A stretch of DNA of 64,000 nt. Source: Molanna angustata (taxonomy: Eukaryota; Arthropoda; Insecta; Trichoptera; Molannidae). The DNA is taken from assembly GCA_963576475.1 (NCBI GenBank), contig OY754977.1:16750033-16814032 (forward strand), given 5' to 3'. Of the stretch, positions 31,892 through 42,899 are shown one piece after another (positions within the stretch are counted from its first letter, which is position 1; every line of letters starts with the position of its first letter). Made by a program: the position numbers and the translations under genes. The notes under the pieces were generated by a model. It did no database searches, was not told where the DNA came from, and worked only from the letters and a program-made list of their open reading frames with translations.

Positions 31892-32578
31892 ACAGCCCTA
31901 GGTACCTAAATACTAACTCCTTACCTCACTGGTGTATTTAATATTCTATGTTAGCAATTGCGTTGCAGAGACATCACTAACTAAATACTACGCCAAACTT
32001 AAGGTCGATGGCGTAGAATTTCACATTATTGTGTATGAAGAAAACAAATAGATAGCTTTCTATGGGCTTAGAAAGCTATCTATCTCTTTTCTGACGTTTG
32101 ACGCTTAAAATGTTTTTTTTTGCTATAACAACACAAACATAATATGTAACAAACTTCACACTGACAACTCGATGTCACGATTTTTTTGAAATTCCACCGA
32201 ATTTTCGGCATCTCGTGTGGATCGCTGAATACTCTGTTTGGTATTTGATTTGACAAAATTGCCAAATACATATTCAACGAAGCCGATAAAATTATCATTC
32301 ACCGAAAAAATCTCGTATTTTAGTATTAAACCAGTTGTAAGGTTCCTCGCTATCAACCTTCCTTTTTGACAATTCGCAAATGTTAGTTTACGCCGATGCG
32401 CATGCGCTAAGTATTTAGATATGTCTCTGCAATGCAATTCTCAAAGAAAAACGTCGTAGCATCCTCCAGTTAGGAAGCCACGTGATCTCTTAACTTAAGT
32501 GAGCGACTGTGCAATGAAAACATGGTTAGTATTTAAAATTTAGTATTTAGGTAGGACTCTGCATTCGGACCTATGGCT
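31892..32578. mobile_element. hAT-like non-autonomous element, 687 bp
   Basis: CCGAATGC occurs directly on both sides (31884-31891 and 32579-32586), an 8-bp duplication typical of hAT transposons. Near the ends, AGCCCTAGGT at the left and the inverse of AGCCATAGGT at the right match. Inner copies of CCTAAATACTAA also mirror each other. The interior has overlapping open frames on the minus strand without known domains. The insertion splits the RTE-like LINE exactly. Confidence 0.72.
32048..32083. repeat. 15-bp-stem hairpin
   Basis: ATAGATAGCTTTCTA and its perfect inverse are separated by TGGGCT. It lies in the middle of the hAT-like element and its role is unknown. Confidence 0.75.
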
Positions 32579-32586
32579 CCGAATGC

Positions 32587-32775
32587 TGGACAAGGTAGAA
32601 GACCAAAGAATTCCTGGATAGTTCAAAGCCGAAAACAATTGCAGAGACATGGCCTAGATGACAGGACAGAAAGGCCAATAATTTGAGGACGAAGAAACCT
32701 GACCCCAACAGTCAACACAGACAGAGTTGGGATATAGCAAGGTAGAAGAAGATGGAGGGAATCGAAGTATTCCTG
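32587..32775 (+). pseudogene. RTE-like LINE, piece 3 (C-terminal end)
   Basis: GRRPKNSWIVQSRKQLQRHG then LDDRTE and a later RRRW correspond to the arginine-rich RRPKxRW...DRxxW ending of RTE-type LINE ORFs. Stops and shifts interrupt it. It continues piece 2 across the hAT-like insertion. Confidence 0.6.
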
Positions 32776-32844
32776 TCTCGCTCTATCATATTATAAATCT
32801 TCTTGTCAACATCCGTAGATTTGACGATTAATAGTAAGGTTCAT

Positions 32845-33130
32845 TTAGTCATTCATACCATCACGGTATATGCCACAATGGGGGGTAACCAGCGACAGGT
32901 GTGCGGGTGTGCATTACCTCAACAAAAATAATACGACACGTTCGTATATCTCTACACACTAGTCACGTCTCACTTTAAAAGGCAAAATTCAGAATGGGTT
33001 GCTGAACTTTGTGAGATGTTATTGTTTGTTGCCTGTTGTATTTTCGATAACCCGCCGGCACTAACGGGACACCCGAATACGATGGTAATGATGCTGAGTG
33101 GGAGCACTATTCTAAGTAAGACGCGATGTA
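32845..33130 (+). repeat. Family M repeat
   Basis: This shares ATTCATACCATCACGG, GGTAACCAGCGACAGGTGTG, AGTCACGTCTCACTTTAAAA, TGTTGCCTGTTGTATTTTCG and AGCACTATTCTAAG with 61045-61380. It is non-coding. Its start resembles the CATA-tailed LINE 3' end, so it may be a non-autonomous partner of that LINE. Confidence 0.75.
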
Positions 33131-33513
33131 TTTATAATATCCTAATGTATTTTTGATGGCTTCCTTTTGTTTCAGAAAAAATAAATTATAACGTAATATC
33201 AACCGTTTTCATTGAAGAAATAGGTACGTAGATATAGACTCATTCCATAATCTTAAAAAAATATTAATAATAAAGACCTAACCTAAGGAATTCTTATCTC
33301 AATTTAAATATTTAGCTTCAGGATATAAGATAATTAAGTGGCGTAATTATTTTTACTCGTGGATTTTATTTCAAAAAGTATACTTGTATTAAATATTTTT
33401 TCTTCAAAAATGAAAATGAATTTTCATAGGTCATTAATTTAATTTCATTTTATCAGTTTGCAATACAATCGATCGGTATGTTTTTTTTATTAAAATTTCG
33501 TTTTTGTAAAAAC
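33131..33513. other. Unassigned sequence
   Basis: AT-rich with nothing recognised. Confidence 0.4.
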
Positions 33514-33601
33514 CTTAATAATACATTGGATACTCTGAAAGATTCCTGAATCGGTGACTTAATAATACATTGGATACTCTGAAAGATTCCTGAATCGGCG
33601 A
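33514..33601. repeat. 44-bp tandem duplication
   Basis: Two adjacent copies of a unit starting CTTAATAATACATTGGATAC and ending CCTGAATCGG(T/C)GA differ at one base. This is a recent local duplication. Confidence 0.92.
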
Positions 33602-33645
33602 CTTACATAAACATTTTTCAAAAAGTAAATATCACATTTGAAAAT

Positions 33646-33808
33646 CTGATGGTAAAGTCTGGTCAACAGGCGGAATCAAAACCATCCATGTTTAACGATA
33701 TCGTGGATATAATAATCTTATGGAGTTCTATAACATCTTAAGATATGTCCATGATATGGATAGACATTGATGAACTTGATTTCGCTGATTGACCAGACTT
33801 GCCTCCTG
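33646..33808. mobile_element. Family G MITE, copy 1
   Basis: AAGTCTGGTCAACAGGCGGA at the left and TTGACCAGACTT at the right are inverse ends. A related copy lies at 59144-59331. The interior contains GATATCGTGGATATAAT and TATGGAGTTCTATAAC. Confidence 0.8.
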
Positions 33809-33944
33809 ATCGTCATTTGGGCAGGTCATAAAATATCATCATGATTGTTGTCATTTCTTTCTTATCAGTTGACATTAAACGCGAAAATTATCAACATATA
33901 AATGTAATAAATAGTGTAAAATCTTTTTTATTGACAAACATTTT

Positions 33945-34085
33945 TTCATCATCTCAATAGAGACAAAGTAAGGATATTGTAGAAGAACCAGGAACTCGTC
34001 TCATTTATAAGGACTGTTGCTTTCATTGTTTACAAATAAAAATAATTTTTCAATGTCTCAATAGATGGCGTTACAAAATGATGAT
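33945..34085 (+). repeat. Family F repeat, short copy
   Basis: CATCTCAATAGAGACAAAGT, GTAGAAGAACCAGGAACTC, TTTCATTGTTTACAAA and CTCAATAGATGGCGTTAC mark it. The middle of the family is deleted. Confidence 0.7.
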
Positions 34086-34089
34086 GATG

Positions 34090-34135
34090 ATTATTTTTAG
34101 CGTGACACCTGATGCAGTGTCACGCTAAAAATAAT
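34090..34135. repeat. Perfect 19-bp-stem hairpin
   Basis: ATTATTTTTAGCGTGACAC and its exact inverse are separated by CTGATGCA. It directly abuts the family F copy and a short ATG microsatellite. Confidence 0.85.
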
Positions 34136-34918
34136 GCGATTAAAATGCTGAATTTTAAAGACATTTCAATAATTATTTTTTTCATACAAAATTTTCCAAG
34201 TCATATCTGTCAAAAAAGTGTTCATTTTGCACGCAAATATCTGTTAGTTTAAAAGTTAGAAGTACGTATTTACACGAAAAAAATATATTTTCAAGTATAA
34301 CTTAGCTTTTAAGTGAAAAACATGGTGAATATTTTGTCTAATTATAATGTTTAACTTATTTTTAAAGTAAGCGTTTTGTACAAATGTACATATAACCCCG
34401 CCATTTTAATATCTTTTCATACGATATTTAATTTTCCTACCGAATGAATATGTTCTTTAAAATAATATACCTTTGAAATAAATGTGATTATGAAATAATA
34501 AAATGAAACACAAGACATTACAGCAAGTTTTAAGACATATATTGTAAAAGTCTGTTAATTATTAGTAAAGATATAGGCGTAATAAAATTGCATAATTTGT
34601 TAAAAATATTTGATTTTTCTGACAATTTTCATTTTTATGGCATCGAACAAACCAATGTAGGTACCTACATATTCAAAAAATGTCTCCATAACATTTGATA
34701 TTTTTCACATGTTGGAACATGGTTACTATGGTAACGGACACATTCTGATATTCAAATAAAATTTATTATAAATCGAATTCGAATTAATTTAGAACATCAT
34801 TGTAGGTAGGTACCTACATACCTAATACTTACTACTTAAAAACCAAGAATATACTGATTTTGTATAGGAAAATTATTAAACTATTTTAGGTTTACTACAA
34901 TACATATTCAATATACCT
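34136..34918. other. Unassigned sequence
   Basis: AT-rich with several GTAGGTACCTAC strings and no gene recognised. Confidence 0.4.
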
Positions 34919-35410
34919 ACAAACTATTTCCTATAGTGAAATTCTTCTTTTTTCTATGTAGACCTTTGGGTGACTTTTTCTACAAACTATTTCTTGGGGT
35001 TTAAATCTTCTTCCTCTTCTTTTGTGAAGTCATTTGGGACAGTTCATAAATAAACTATTTCCTATAGTCTAATTTTTCTTTTTCTTAATTTATGTAGACC
35101 TTGGGTGAGTTTTTATACAAACTATTTCCTATAGTCTAATTCGTCTTCTTCTTCCTTTATGTAGACCTTTTGGTTAGTTTTTAAACAAACTATTTTTAAA
35201 CAAACTATCCTTTAGTCTAATTCTTCGTTTTCTTATTTTATGTAGATGTTGGGTGAATTTTATATAAAATATTTCCTATAGTTCAATTCATCTTCTTCTT
35301 CTTTTATTTCATCTTCTATGTAGACCATTGGGTCAGTTTTTATTACAAACTATTTGTTATAGTTTTATACTTCTACTTCTTTTTATATTTAGTCTTTTGG
35401 ATTAGTTTTA
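34919..35410. repeat. Degenerate tandem array, unit of about 60-80 bp
   Basis: About seven copies share ACAAACTATTTCCTATAGT, a CTTCTTCTTTT stretch, TATGTAGACCTTTGGGT and AGTTTTTA. The spacing is irregular. The next section (35472-36130) contains further single copies of CAAACTATTT, so the two arrays are interlaced. Confidence 0.82.
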
Positions 35411-35471
35411 TGTCTAATAGTCTATTGTAACGAAATATTATAAACAACATGCAAACTTGATGAAAATACAT

Positions 35472-36130
35472 AAAAACGAATGGGATGTGACCAATACTAG
35501 AATCTTCTCATTACTTTTGTTCAATCAAATTTACACCATTTATTATATCATCATATATCGCTTAATTTTCAATAACTACACATTTCATTTTGATGACAAT
35601 ATATAAAAAATCGGGGTTGTGGCCATTGCTGGATCTTCACAACGTTTATATTCATATCAAAAACTATTTAACATAGCTTAAGTCTTCTTCTTCTGTAATG
35701 TAGACTTATGTGTCAGTTTTAAGTCTATCAGTTTTATTGTGCAAAACTATAATAAACTATATGCACACTTGACGAAAAATATAAAAACGAATGGGATGGG
35801 ACCAACACTAGAATATTTTCAGTACTTTTGTTTAATCAATTTTTAAACCATTTCCCATCATCCAAAATTACTAAATATTTAAAACACATTATTTGCGTTC
35901 GATGACAATATATAAAAATAGGGGTTGTGGCCAAATCCAAACTCTTTACGACGTTGTCTTTTTATAATAAGTCATATTTAAAATCATTTCCCATAGTCCA
36001 TGCGTGCAGAAATTGTATGTGCTTATATATAAAAGCAAATGGATTGTGGCCATCACTTTAAGATTTTACACCGCTTAAACTCAATTAAATTTCAAACTAC
36101 TTTTCATACTACGGTTAAAAAAAATTATGT
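35472..36130 (+). repeat. Array of family W start-like units, ~310-bp higher order
   Basis: Five W-start-like blocks occur at about 35472, 35611, 35782, 35919 and 36031, e.g. AAAACGAATGGGATGTGACC and TCGGGGTTGTGGCCATTGCT. Types alternate: 35472 and 35782 are alike, as are 35611 and 35919, giving a repeat unit of about 310 bp present twice. No W-type end is seen here. Confidence 0.72.
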
Positions 36131-36228
36131 GTGACAATATTATGTAGGTATATAAACGATTGCTTATTCCTTCACTAATTTACATTCTTGGCCAACGGCG
36201 GGACATAAAAGCTAGTACATAATAAACT
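36131..36228. other. Short unassigned spacer
   Basis: Nothing is recognised in it. Confidence 0.4.
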
Positions 36229-36312
36229 CATTCCTAATTTCAAATGACTAAGGTGTTGGTGACTTTTTTTCAACACCTTTCTCAACATCTTTGTCATTTG
36301 AGGTTAGGAATA
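36229..36312. repeat. 84-bp imperfect palindrome
   Basis: ATTCCTAATTTCAAATGACT and AAGGTGTTG are mirrored by CAACATCTTTGTCATTTGAG and GTTAGGAAT. A second small hairpin (GGTGTTG and CAACACC) lies inside. It may be a very small MITE. Confidence 0.7.
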
Positions 36313-36666
36313 AATAAATTAATTTAGGGAATGTATAAAGATGTAGATGTACTTTTTCAACAAGGACATATTCATTTAAAAAAAACTCGCGTTTGATTAT
36401 TTTTCAACATATTATTTACATATTTGTATGATTTTTAACATTATTTTTGTTGAATATTACCGACAGCGTATCCGACCTTGGTAAAGATGAGTTGTGGTGT
36501 AATCTAAGGCCTAGTTCTATCTATCAACTATAGCTGCTAGAGAATAGCAAACGACGACTGACTGATTGGCCTTCAAGATTAGACAGGTGCGGTAAATGGT
36601 AAGGAGGAGTATGGAGAGAAGGTCAGTTAGTATAATTGCGCTGATTATGAATAAATTGCACATTTA
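36313..36666. other. Unassigned sequence
   Basis: No frame or repeat is recognised. A less AT-rich patch at 36520-36640 has no identifiable content. Confidence 0.35.
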
Positions 36667-36850
36667 GGGGAGCGGAGTATATTACCGTACACCTAAACTT
36701 AAGTTGAAATTATGTCATAACTATATAGACTTACACGTTCAATAAAATACAGTTTCACAGCAATTTTAATTGGTTTTATAATGGTGTCTTAAAAAATAAA
36801 AAAAAACTCATAAAAAATCGTTTTACTAAACATATTTAAAAAAGTGGAAA

Positions 36851-36887
36851 GTACGGTATTACCCGAATACTTCGGGTAATTCCGTAC
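36851..36887. repeat. Subterminal palindrome of second pogo-like element
   Basis: GTACGGTATTACCCGAA, three bases, then TTCGGGTAATTCCGTAC, with one mismatch. Another ATACCGTACAC follows at about 36900. Confidence 0.88.
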
Positions 36888-36935
36888 AGCAATAGGCTAA
36901 TACCGTACACTGAGTAATGGTTTACATAAACTACA

Positions 36936-37390
36936 GATTTAATCATCTGGGACCTCTTTGTCGCTGTATAGCGCATGCACTCATTGAGCACATGATATGC
37001 AACGATACCAGAGTTCATTGCCATTGCCAAATTCTCCACAAATAGTACATAACACATTAGCTACGCCCAGTAGTCCTTCATCGTAGTACGCTTGATCATT
37101 GTCGTCGTCATCATGAAGAACCATTGGCGTAGTATGATCATCAGAATCGGTTGTAGAATCATTAAAAAATTGGCGTTTATAAGATGTAGCTTCTTTTTGG
37201 CTTCTTTTTGATTTTTCCATGACAGTCTTTGTGTTTTTTTCTTATATTTCTTTCTGTCTTTTGGTGTGACTTTCTTTGAGTCTTTCTTAAGTTTGGTTTT
37301 CTCTTGTGTTTGACGTTCTTCAATGTTTTTTTCACAGCTGCGGCCTCTAATATATCCTTCGTAGGAGTAGATGTCATTGCTTTGATCTTT
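36936..37390 (-). pseudogene. pogo/Tigger-type transposase C-terminal region, broken
   Basis: The upstream minus frame reads MTSTPTKDILEAAAVKKTLK and then a very Lys/Arg-rich stretch. A frameshift leads into a frame with Ser/Asp-rich acidic text and LCTICGEFGNGNELWYRCIS then CAQ and a stop. After the stop, the same frame continues VHALYSDKEVPDD. A basic linker, an acidic stretch and a Cys-x2-Cys...W...C-x2-C...H finger is the usual C-terminal layout of insect Tigger-like transposases. The TGA stands where Trp is expected. The DDE core is absent. Assignment is by pattern only. Confidence 0.55.
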
Positions 37391-37834
37391 TTCCTCTTCC
37401 CTTCATCACATCAAGAAAAGTCACCAAAACGTGTTGCGGCTAATAACGTACAAAATGTACGGCATTACCCGAAACCCGGAAACCAAAATATTTTTGACAT
37501 AAATATATTAAAAAATCGAAACTTTGAATGCTAAAGCATATTAGGTTTAATGTCAAGCTATCAAAGAACGTGAAAATTAATATTATTTTACAAAATAACT
37601 ATGATTAATTTACTTACAGCTTAAAGATCAATCGATGATTTCTATAAGAAAATAGCGCAAAACGTCATATGTGCTCTCAGATAAAAGGTCACAGGTAGAA
37701 TGGCGCGTGTTTCTGTCAAAGGCACTGGGAATGATAAAGACTAACTCTAGACAATAATAGATGTTTGTCTCTGTTGAGGGTTTCGCTAAAACCATGTGTA
37801 CGGAATTAGCCACTGTACGGTAATACACTCCTCT

Positions 37835-38184
37835 TAATATATTAATAAATTTTGAAATTCAAACTACTGAAACCGAACTGAATAACCATAACAATAAAAA
37901 AAATCACAAAAAGACAAAAAATTCAATATACAGAAAAAAGACACTAGTAAAATTATTATTGTTGAAACATTTATTTCATTTTGAAGTCTAGCTACTTCAA
38001 ATAGCCACTTTGTTCCTGTCATTTTGAAAATTACATGTAGGTTTGTTAAACTTACATGAGAAAAATCTTTGGCCAAATTTATTCATTATTCATTTTCGGA
38101 GCCCGATAGCTACCCGATTTTTTTCTCCTTGTATCGTTCGTGTTTACTTTCGTGAATTTTGATTCGCTTTTAAAAATAAATAAA
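37835..38184. other. Unassigned sequence
   Basis: AT-rich with no gene visible. Confidence 0.4.
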
Positions 38185-38375
38185 TGATGGATCCAGTGTA
38201 CAGTTGTCATATATCCAGAACTTTGAAAGACTTTAAAAGGTCTTCAGAGATATACCTAAATGGCTTCTTATCGATAACTCTGAGTATGCACTTTTGAGCT
38301 TTCTTCAGAGAGTCTGCTAAGGAGACTGCTGTGCCACCCCATGCTGGTATTGCATAATTAATGTTGCTTCAATAG
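38185..38375 (-). pseudogene. Jockey-like LINE RT fragment
   Basis: The minus strand reads YAIPAWGGTAVSLADSLKKA then LRVIDKKPF and further text ending near VLDI. This resembles the segment after the palm in Jockey-type reverse transcriptases (Y-x-x-x-AWGG...LQK...LR-I). Stops follow at once, and upstream motifs are missing. Confidence 0.6.
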
Positions 38376-40572
38376 TCTCGCAAGCAACATGGATATAAAC
38401 AGAAACCTAGGTACTGTTGCTTGTGAGCTATAAATAGTATGAAAATAATAATGATATCATTGAGATTGCAAACGTATGATGAACCTACTATTGTGCCATA
38501 GCTGACGTTCTACAAAATTCATACTTTACGTTTTTTCAATATTCTTTGATTGCGTATTTGATTCATTCTCAAAGGGAAATATAAAATTTTTCTCAATTCA
38601 CTATATGCAATGATCTAATAGCGAGTGAATGTCGTATGAAAAATTCCGAGTACTTTAAAATCTGCAGTGCAATCACGGCATGTGTCTTCCATTGTCCAAT
38701 GCAAATCAACAAGGAATGTTGCCCTCATGGGGGACACTGCATTTCCAGTTCACACCATTATATTTTGAATGTTTGCAAAATACAAAAGCGTTCTTCCTCA
38801 AGTCACAAGTGACTCGTAAATTCGGTGAATCCGAACAAGAGGTGTAATTTTAACAATGGAAACATTATAGTGATAAGTTTAAACAATTCTGAATTATCTG
38901 CTTTTTTCAAAACTTTATGCCATTTCATTTCTGTCAAAAGTAACCTCAAATTTTATGGATATAAAACGCCCAATTCTGTAACTTTTTGAACTAAAATAGA
39001 AACGATCTAAAGTTTTAGAATTAAGATCGTTTGAACTTAATTTCATATTCTGTACTGACGTTGTTCCTTAAAATAAAATCTACAAAATAAGTGCACCATA
39101 GATAATAGTTAGAACTCAAATTGTCTATGGCGCAGACTACGCATGCGTACTGCGCACTGTTCGGCCATGTTTATTTATGTCATGTCGCCGTAATGTCACT
39201 TAACATAATTTCAATTTATCTGCACTAATATTCTTTGGTTGTTATTTTCAACATAACGCAACACGTGTAAACTATCCATTTTTATTGTTCCGTACACAGC
39301 TGATGTTTTCAATTTAACTTGAATATCATGACTGCCGTGAAAACATTTAGTACGCTCCCAATTAGGTGTGAACTAAAATTAGGAACGTTTTGACAGTTGA
39401 TTTGACTAAAATGTGGTTATAGAATAGGGAATTGAACTAATTCATGACTTACTTGAAGTAACTGAAATGGGAACGCAACTATTTTAGCCGGAACGATCTT
39501 AAAAGTATAAAATCGGACATAATATATTTGAAACTTCTTTTCAAGTACAATCTAGGAAAAAATCTAAAGATAATGTAATGTCGTTTTAATTTATAATAAT
39601 TTTTAGGAAAAAAAAATCATTTTTTGTTAAATAATTCTTAAACGATACTACATATTTAATTTCAGCTATCAGTGATTTTTTTTTATTCGTCTCGGTGAAA
39701 AATAAAATTATAATTAGAACAAGGTTCAAATTATAAGTAGAGTAGACTATTATGCAAAACAAGATGGTAGCGGTTGTCGCAAACTGATACTTTGAAACTT
39801 TCTGATATTTGCATAGTGCACAGTATCCCTTTGTATTTACAGGAATAACAAAATGCATGTTGAAAAATGAAAAGTTTCAACATATGCTGCAAAAATATGT
39901 TTAGTACCTACAATTTTGAAAACAGTTTATTTATAACCTAATTCCAAAAACATTTTTTTATGTATTTATATTTTTACCACAGTTTCCGATTTCGACAATT
40001 CTTTTTTCATTAGAAAAGGGATATCTTCTGATTGGTACCATTTCAATTTAGTCTGGTCATAGATATCTAACATACGTCGAGTGAGTACCATGTAATGTTT
40101 GTTTGGCACCGACATAAAAGAAAATTTATGTAAATAAATATTTTGTAACTTACCTGTATTTTAGTTATAGAAGTGTTGAGTTAGTTGTAAAATTAGAGTG
40201 TTTTTTTTTATTTATAGTAGGCAATTTTTATACTATTTTTAGTGCATTTTGTATTTTAATAGTCGGTTTTGTATTTATTCTGCAGCGTTTTTTTTTTAGA
40301 ATCTATCCATAGCAAGGTGTTTCATTATTATACGTTCGTAATGATGCTATTGAAGCTTTTTTTATCTGAAATCTCCTGTTATCATAATAAATAAACGCCC
40401 TTAATTTTAGTAAGCTTATATTACTTTAGTGTAAGTAATCTGATGGTAATCAAAAGTAATTAAAAGCATTCTTATTGTTGTGCGTATAAATACATTATTT
40501 GTTATTTTATGTTAAATATAGGTACTTTGAAATGCTAATGAATATTTCATAAAATCCAAACATACATTTATT
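38376..40572. other. 2.2 kb with no recognised gene
   Basis: Scattered motifs such as AAACGATCTAAAGTTTTAG and AAGATCGTTTGAACTTAA near 39000 hint at a short inverted repeat. No element boundary is clear. The minus-strand frame 39586-39858 has no known domain. Confidence 0.35.
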
Positions 40573-40604
40573 AAAATGTGTACATACATTTATGTACACA
40601 TTTT
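40573..40604. repeat. Perfect 14-bp-stem hairpin
   Basis: AAAATGTGTACATA and its inverse flank CATT. Confidence 0.8.
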
Positions 40605-40619
40605 ACATTATATCGAGAA

Positions 40620-40785
40620 GCTCGTCCTAATGTGAAGTGTGAAGGATAAAAGATCCAGTGGAGTTTCTACCCGATGGAGTGACCTTGTTAAGCACGCTAC
40701 ATGATCTTCAATCTCGGAAGCTCTTCGATCTACCCAATACATGAAAGCAGACTATTAGTCGAAGGATTGGGTGTTGCCGAATTCC
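40620..40785 (+). pseudogene. LINE C-terminal fragment, third type
   Basis: The plus strand reads RSSGVSTRWSDLVKHAT, a stop, then SSISEALRSTQYMKADY. It resembles the RWxDD(L/V)...AQDR...EAYVQQW ending of another lepidopteran non-LTR family. It is strongly decayed and the assignment is tentative. Confidence 0.4.
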
Positions 40786-42428
40786 AAGTCGTCGGGTCAC
40801 TTTGAACAAAGAAAACTGTCCCAGTCGTTAAAATTATTATGCAACAACCGTTGCAAAATGGTGACTCAAACCAAATATATTTTGTATGTATTTAATTGCT
40901 ATAATATTATTGAATCCATCCACCTGTTTCATATTCTGTTCTTGCCATTTTTTGTTTCAAATTATCCTTTTGTTCCCCTTGGCAAAATTCATCTCTTTTG
41001 TTTTTAATTTTCTCTCTCTCTCAAGTTTCAATTCATTATTTGGTTAAATTATATTTTCATTAATGAAACAGGTTTCTGCGAGATAAAAGAACATTTGTTT
41101 CCAGCGGAGGTTCTTCGGATAACACGAAAATATAAAGAAAAGTAATAAAAAAAGATCAAGAATTTGGGACAAACGCTTATTTTCAGTTTCCGTTTGAGTT
41201 TCTTCTTGTATACCCAATTAAAATGATCTTTATAATACTGATACGAATTACCCACCTTATTTTTGAATTTGTAAGAACATTTTCGATTCTAGGTTCATGT
41301 TTTTAGCATTAATTTTGGTTTGTTTTTTCCAAGAAATCTCCCTTTTAATTTACCAATTTAAATTGATACAGTTAAAAAGGCTTGTAAGAATATTAAAATA
41401 AATACCTAAGTAAAATACATTTAATTAATGACGATCAATAACTTGCCTTTAATTTGCTTATACCTGAAAATCAAAATATTCCGAAAATGTACAAGTTCGT
41501 TGTTTATCAAATAGAAAACGACCAAATAATACGCACATACATATGCTTTGTACATATATACAAAGATCATCGTTTAGAAATTCTAATTTTATAATTACCT
41601 TTATAGAATTGGTGTATTATCATAATGAACACTTCCTTGCATACTGTACAAGGAATTACAAGTAGTGTATTCCTAGCCTAGAGTAGCAATAGAAATCATT
41701 ATAAATGAATTTCAAAACAGAAGCCAGAACACTGGAGAGAAATCGAACAGGATACCCTTTGACAAGTGTGTATAGGTATCGCTTTCATCAAATATACATA
41801 TAATAATCAAAATCATTTGTCGCTTCATCTGCCCGTACAATAAAAATAATACTACAATGATTTCGTAGGTATATCTGTGTAACTATAAAACTGAATACAG
41901 TATCGGAAGTGTGTGAATTATTTGAGAATATAAAAGCACTCAGGTATCTACAATTACAATTAATTACATGAAAATGTCTCAATACCACGGAGCAGGGTAG
42001 GTATCAAATAACAACCTTTGTTCTTCTAAAGTTGTAATTATGTATAACTTTAGTCTGAAACGTTTTGCCCAAGTTCAATATGGCTGATATTCGGTATAAT
42101 AATTACTAGGCGACGCGTGTTCAAAGTTCAGCGATTCTACTCATCCTTCGTTCATTTGATTATTGACTATTGTTTTCATAGAAATAACATTTGTGTAAGC
42201 GTTTAAGACGGAGCTTTCCTTGCGATGTTTTTGTTATAACACCGCACAAAAATATTAGACAAAGAATATATTGAAACGATGAATGGTTGAATTATGGATG
42301 CGGATATGAGTAAAAACTGCATGTTCAAAAAATGTAATGGGATGATATTGAATATTCCGAAGTATTTTGTAATTCTCCGTCACTTTGATCTGATCGGTGC
42401 GACTTCTGAGGAGACATGGTAGGCCTAG
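40786..42428. other. Unassigned sequence
   Basis: AT-rich, with short open frames on both strands that show no motif, and no repeat family recognised. Confidence 0.35.
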
Positions 42429-42607
42429 TGTCCACGTAAACCGCACGTCATGCGCACGCGTTCGTCAATTGACGAATGCTTGCATCTTGCATAGAAACAA
42501 TCAAAACTGTGTCCACGGAGCGGCAACGCCGCGTCAGCCGCACGTCATGCATTCGTCATGACGTGAATTGACGAAACCGAGCGCATGACGTGCGGTTTAC
42601 GTGGACA
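42429..42607. mobile_element. CpG-rich MITE with 27-bp perfect TIR
   Basis: TGTCCACGTAAACCGCACGT continuing CATGCGC at 42429-42455 is repeated exactly inverted at 42581-42607. GGCC-containing strings (TAGGCC at the left, AGGCC at the right) flank it. Internal copies of CGCACGTCATGC and TTCGTCAATTGACGAA are also present. The element is visibly richer in CpG than its surroundings. There is no coding capacity. Confidence 0.88.
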
Positions 42608-42899
42608 GTAGGCCGTAGTCTCCATGATCCTTCATTTCACCTAAAGTCACTTGAATAATAAACAACGTACAACTGTCAAATATATTAAAGTTACAAAAGC
42701 AGGGGTTTCTTAAAAAATATATGGCTTGAACATGTAAACCGAAATCTTCACTTTTCTATTACTGCATTATTTTTTTATTCATCTCAAATGCTTTCGAATC
42801 ATTCGCAACCATCTATAAACTCATTAAACTCATAAAACTTATTCGAATCTTCAAAAAATGTGTGTAAATTTGTTTCGTAAGATCTCCATCATTCTAATT
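42608..42899. other. Unassigned sequence
   Basis: Nothing is recognised. Confidence 0.4.

Larger units (their letters stand above)
36667..37834. mobile_element. pogo-like element, 1.17-kb deletion derivative
   Basis: TA flanks both ends (36665-36666 and 37835-37836). The left end GGGGAGCGGAGTATATTACC(GTACA) and the inverse of the right end (AGAGGAGTGTATTACCGTACA) match imperfectly. The motif GTACGG-ATTACCCGAA recurs as a palindrome at 36851-36887, as a direct copy at 37456-37473 and again near the right end (37795-37822). The minus strand carries the C-terminal part of a pogo/Tigger-type transposase. The layout parallels 4970-6733, although the repeat sequences differ. Confidence 0.72.
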
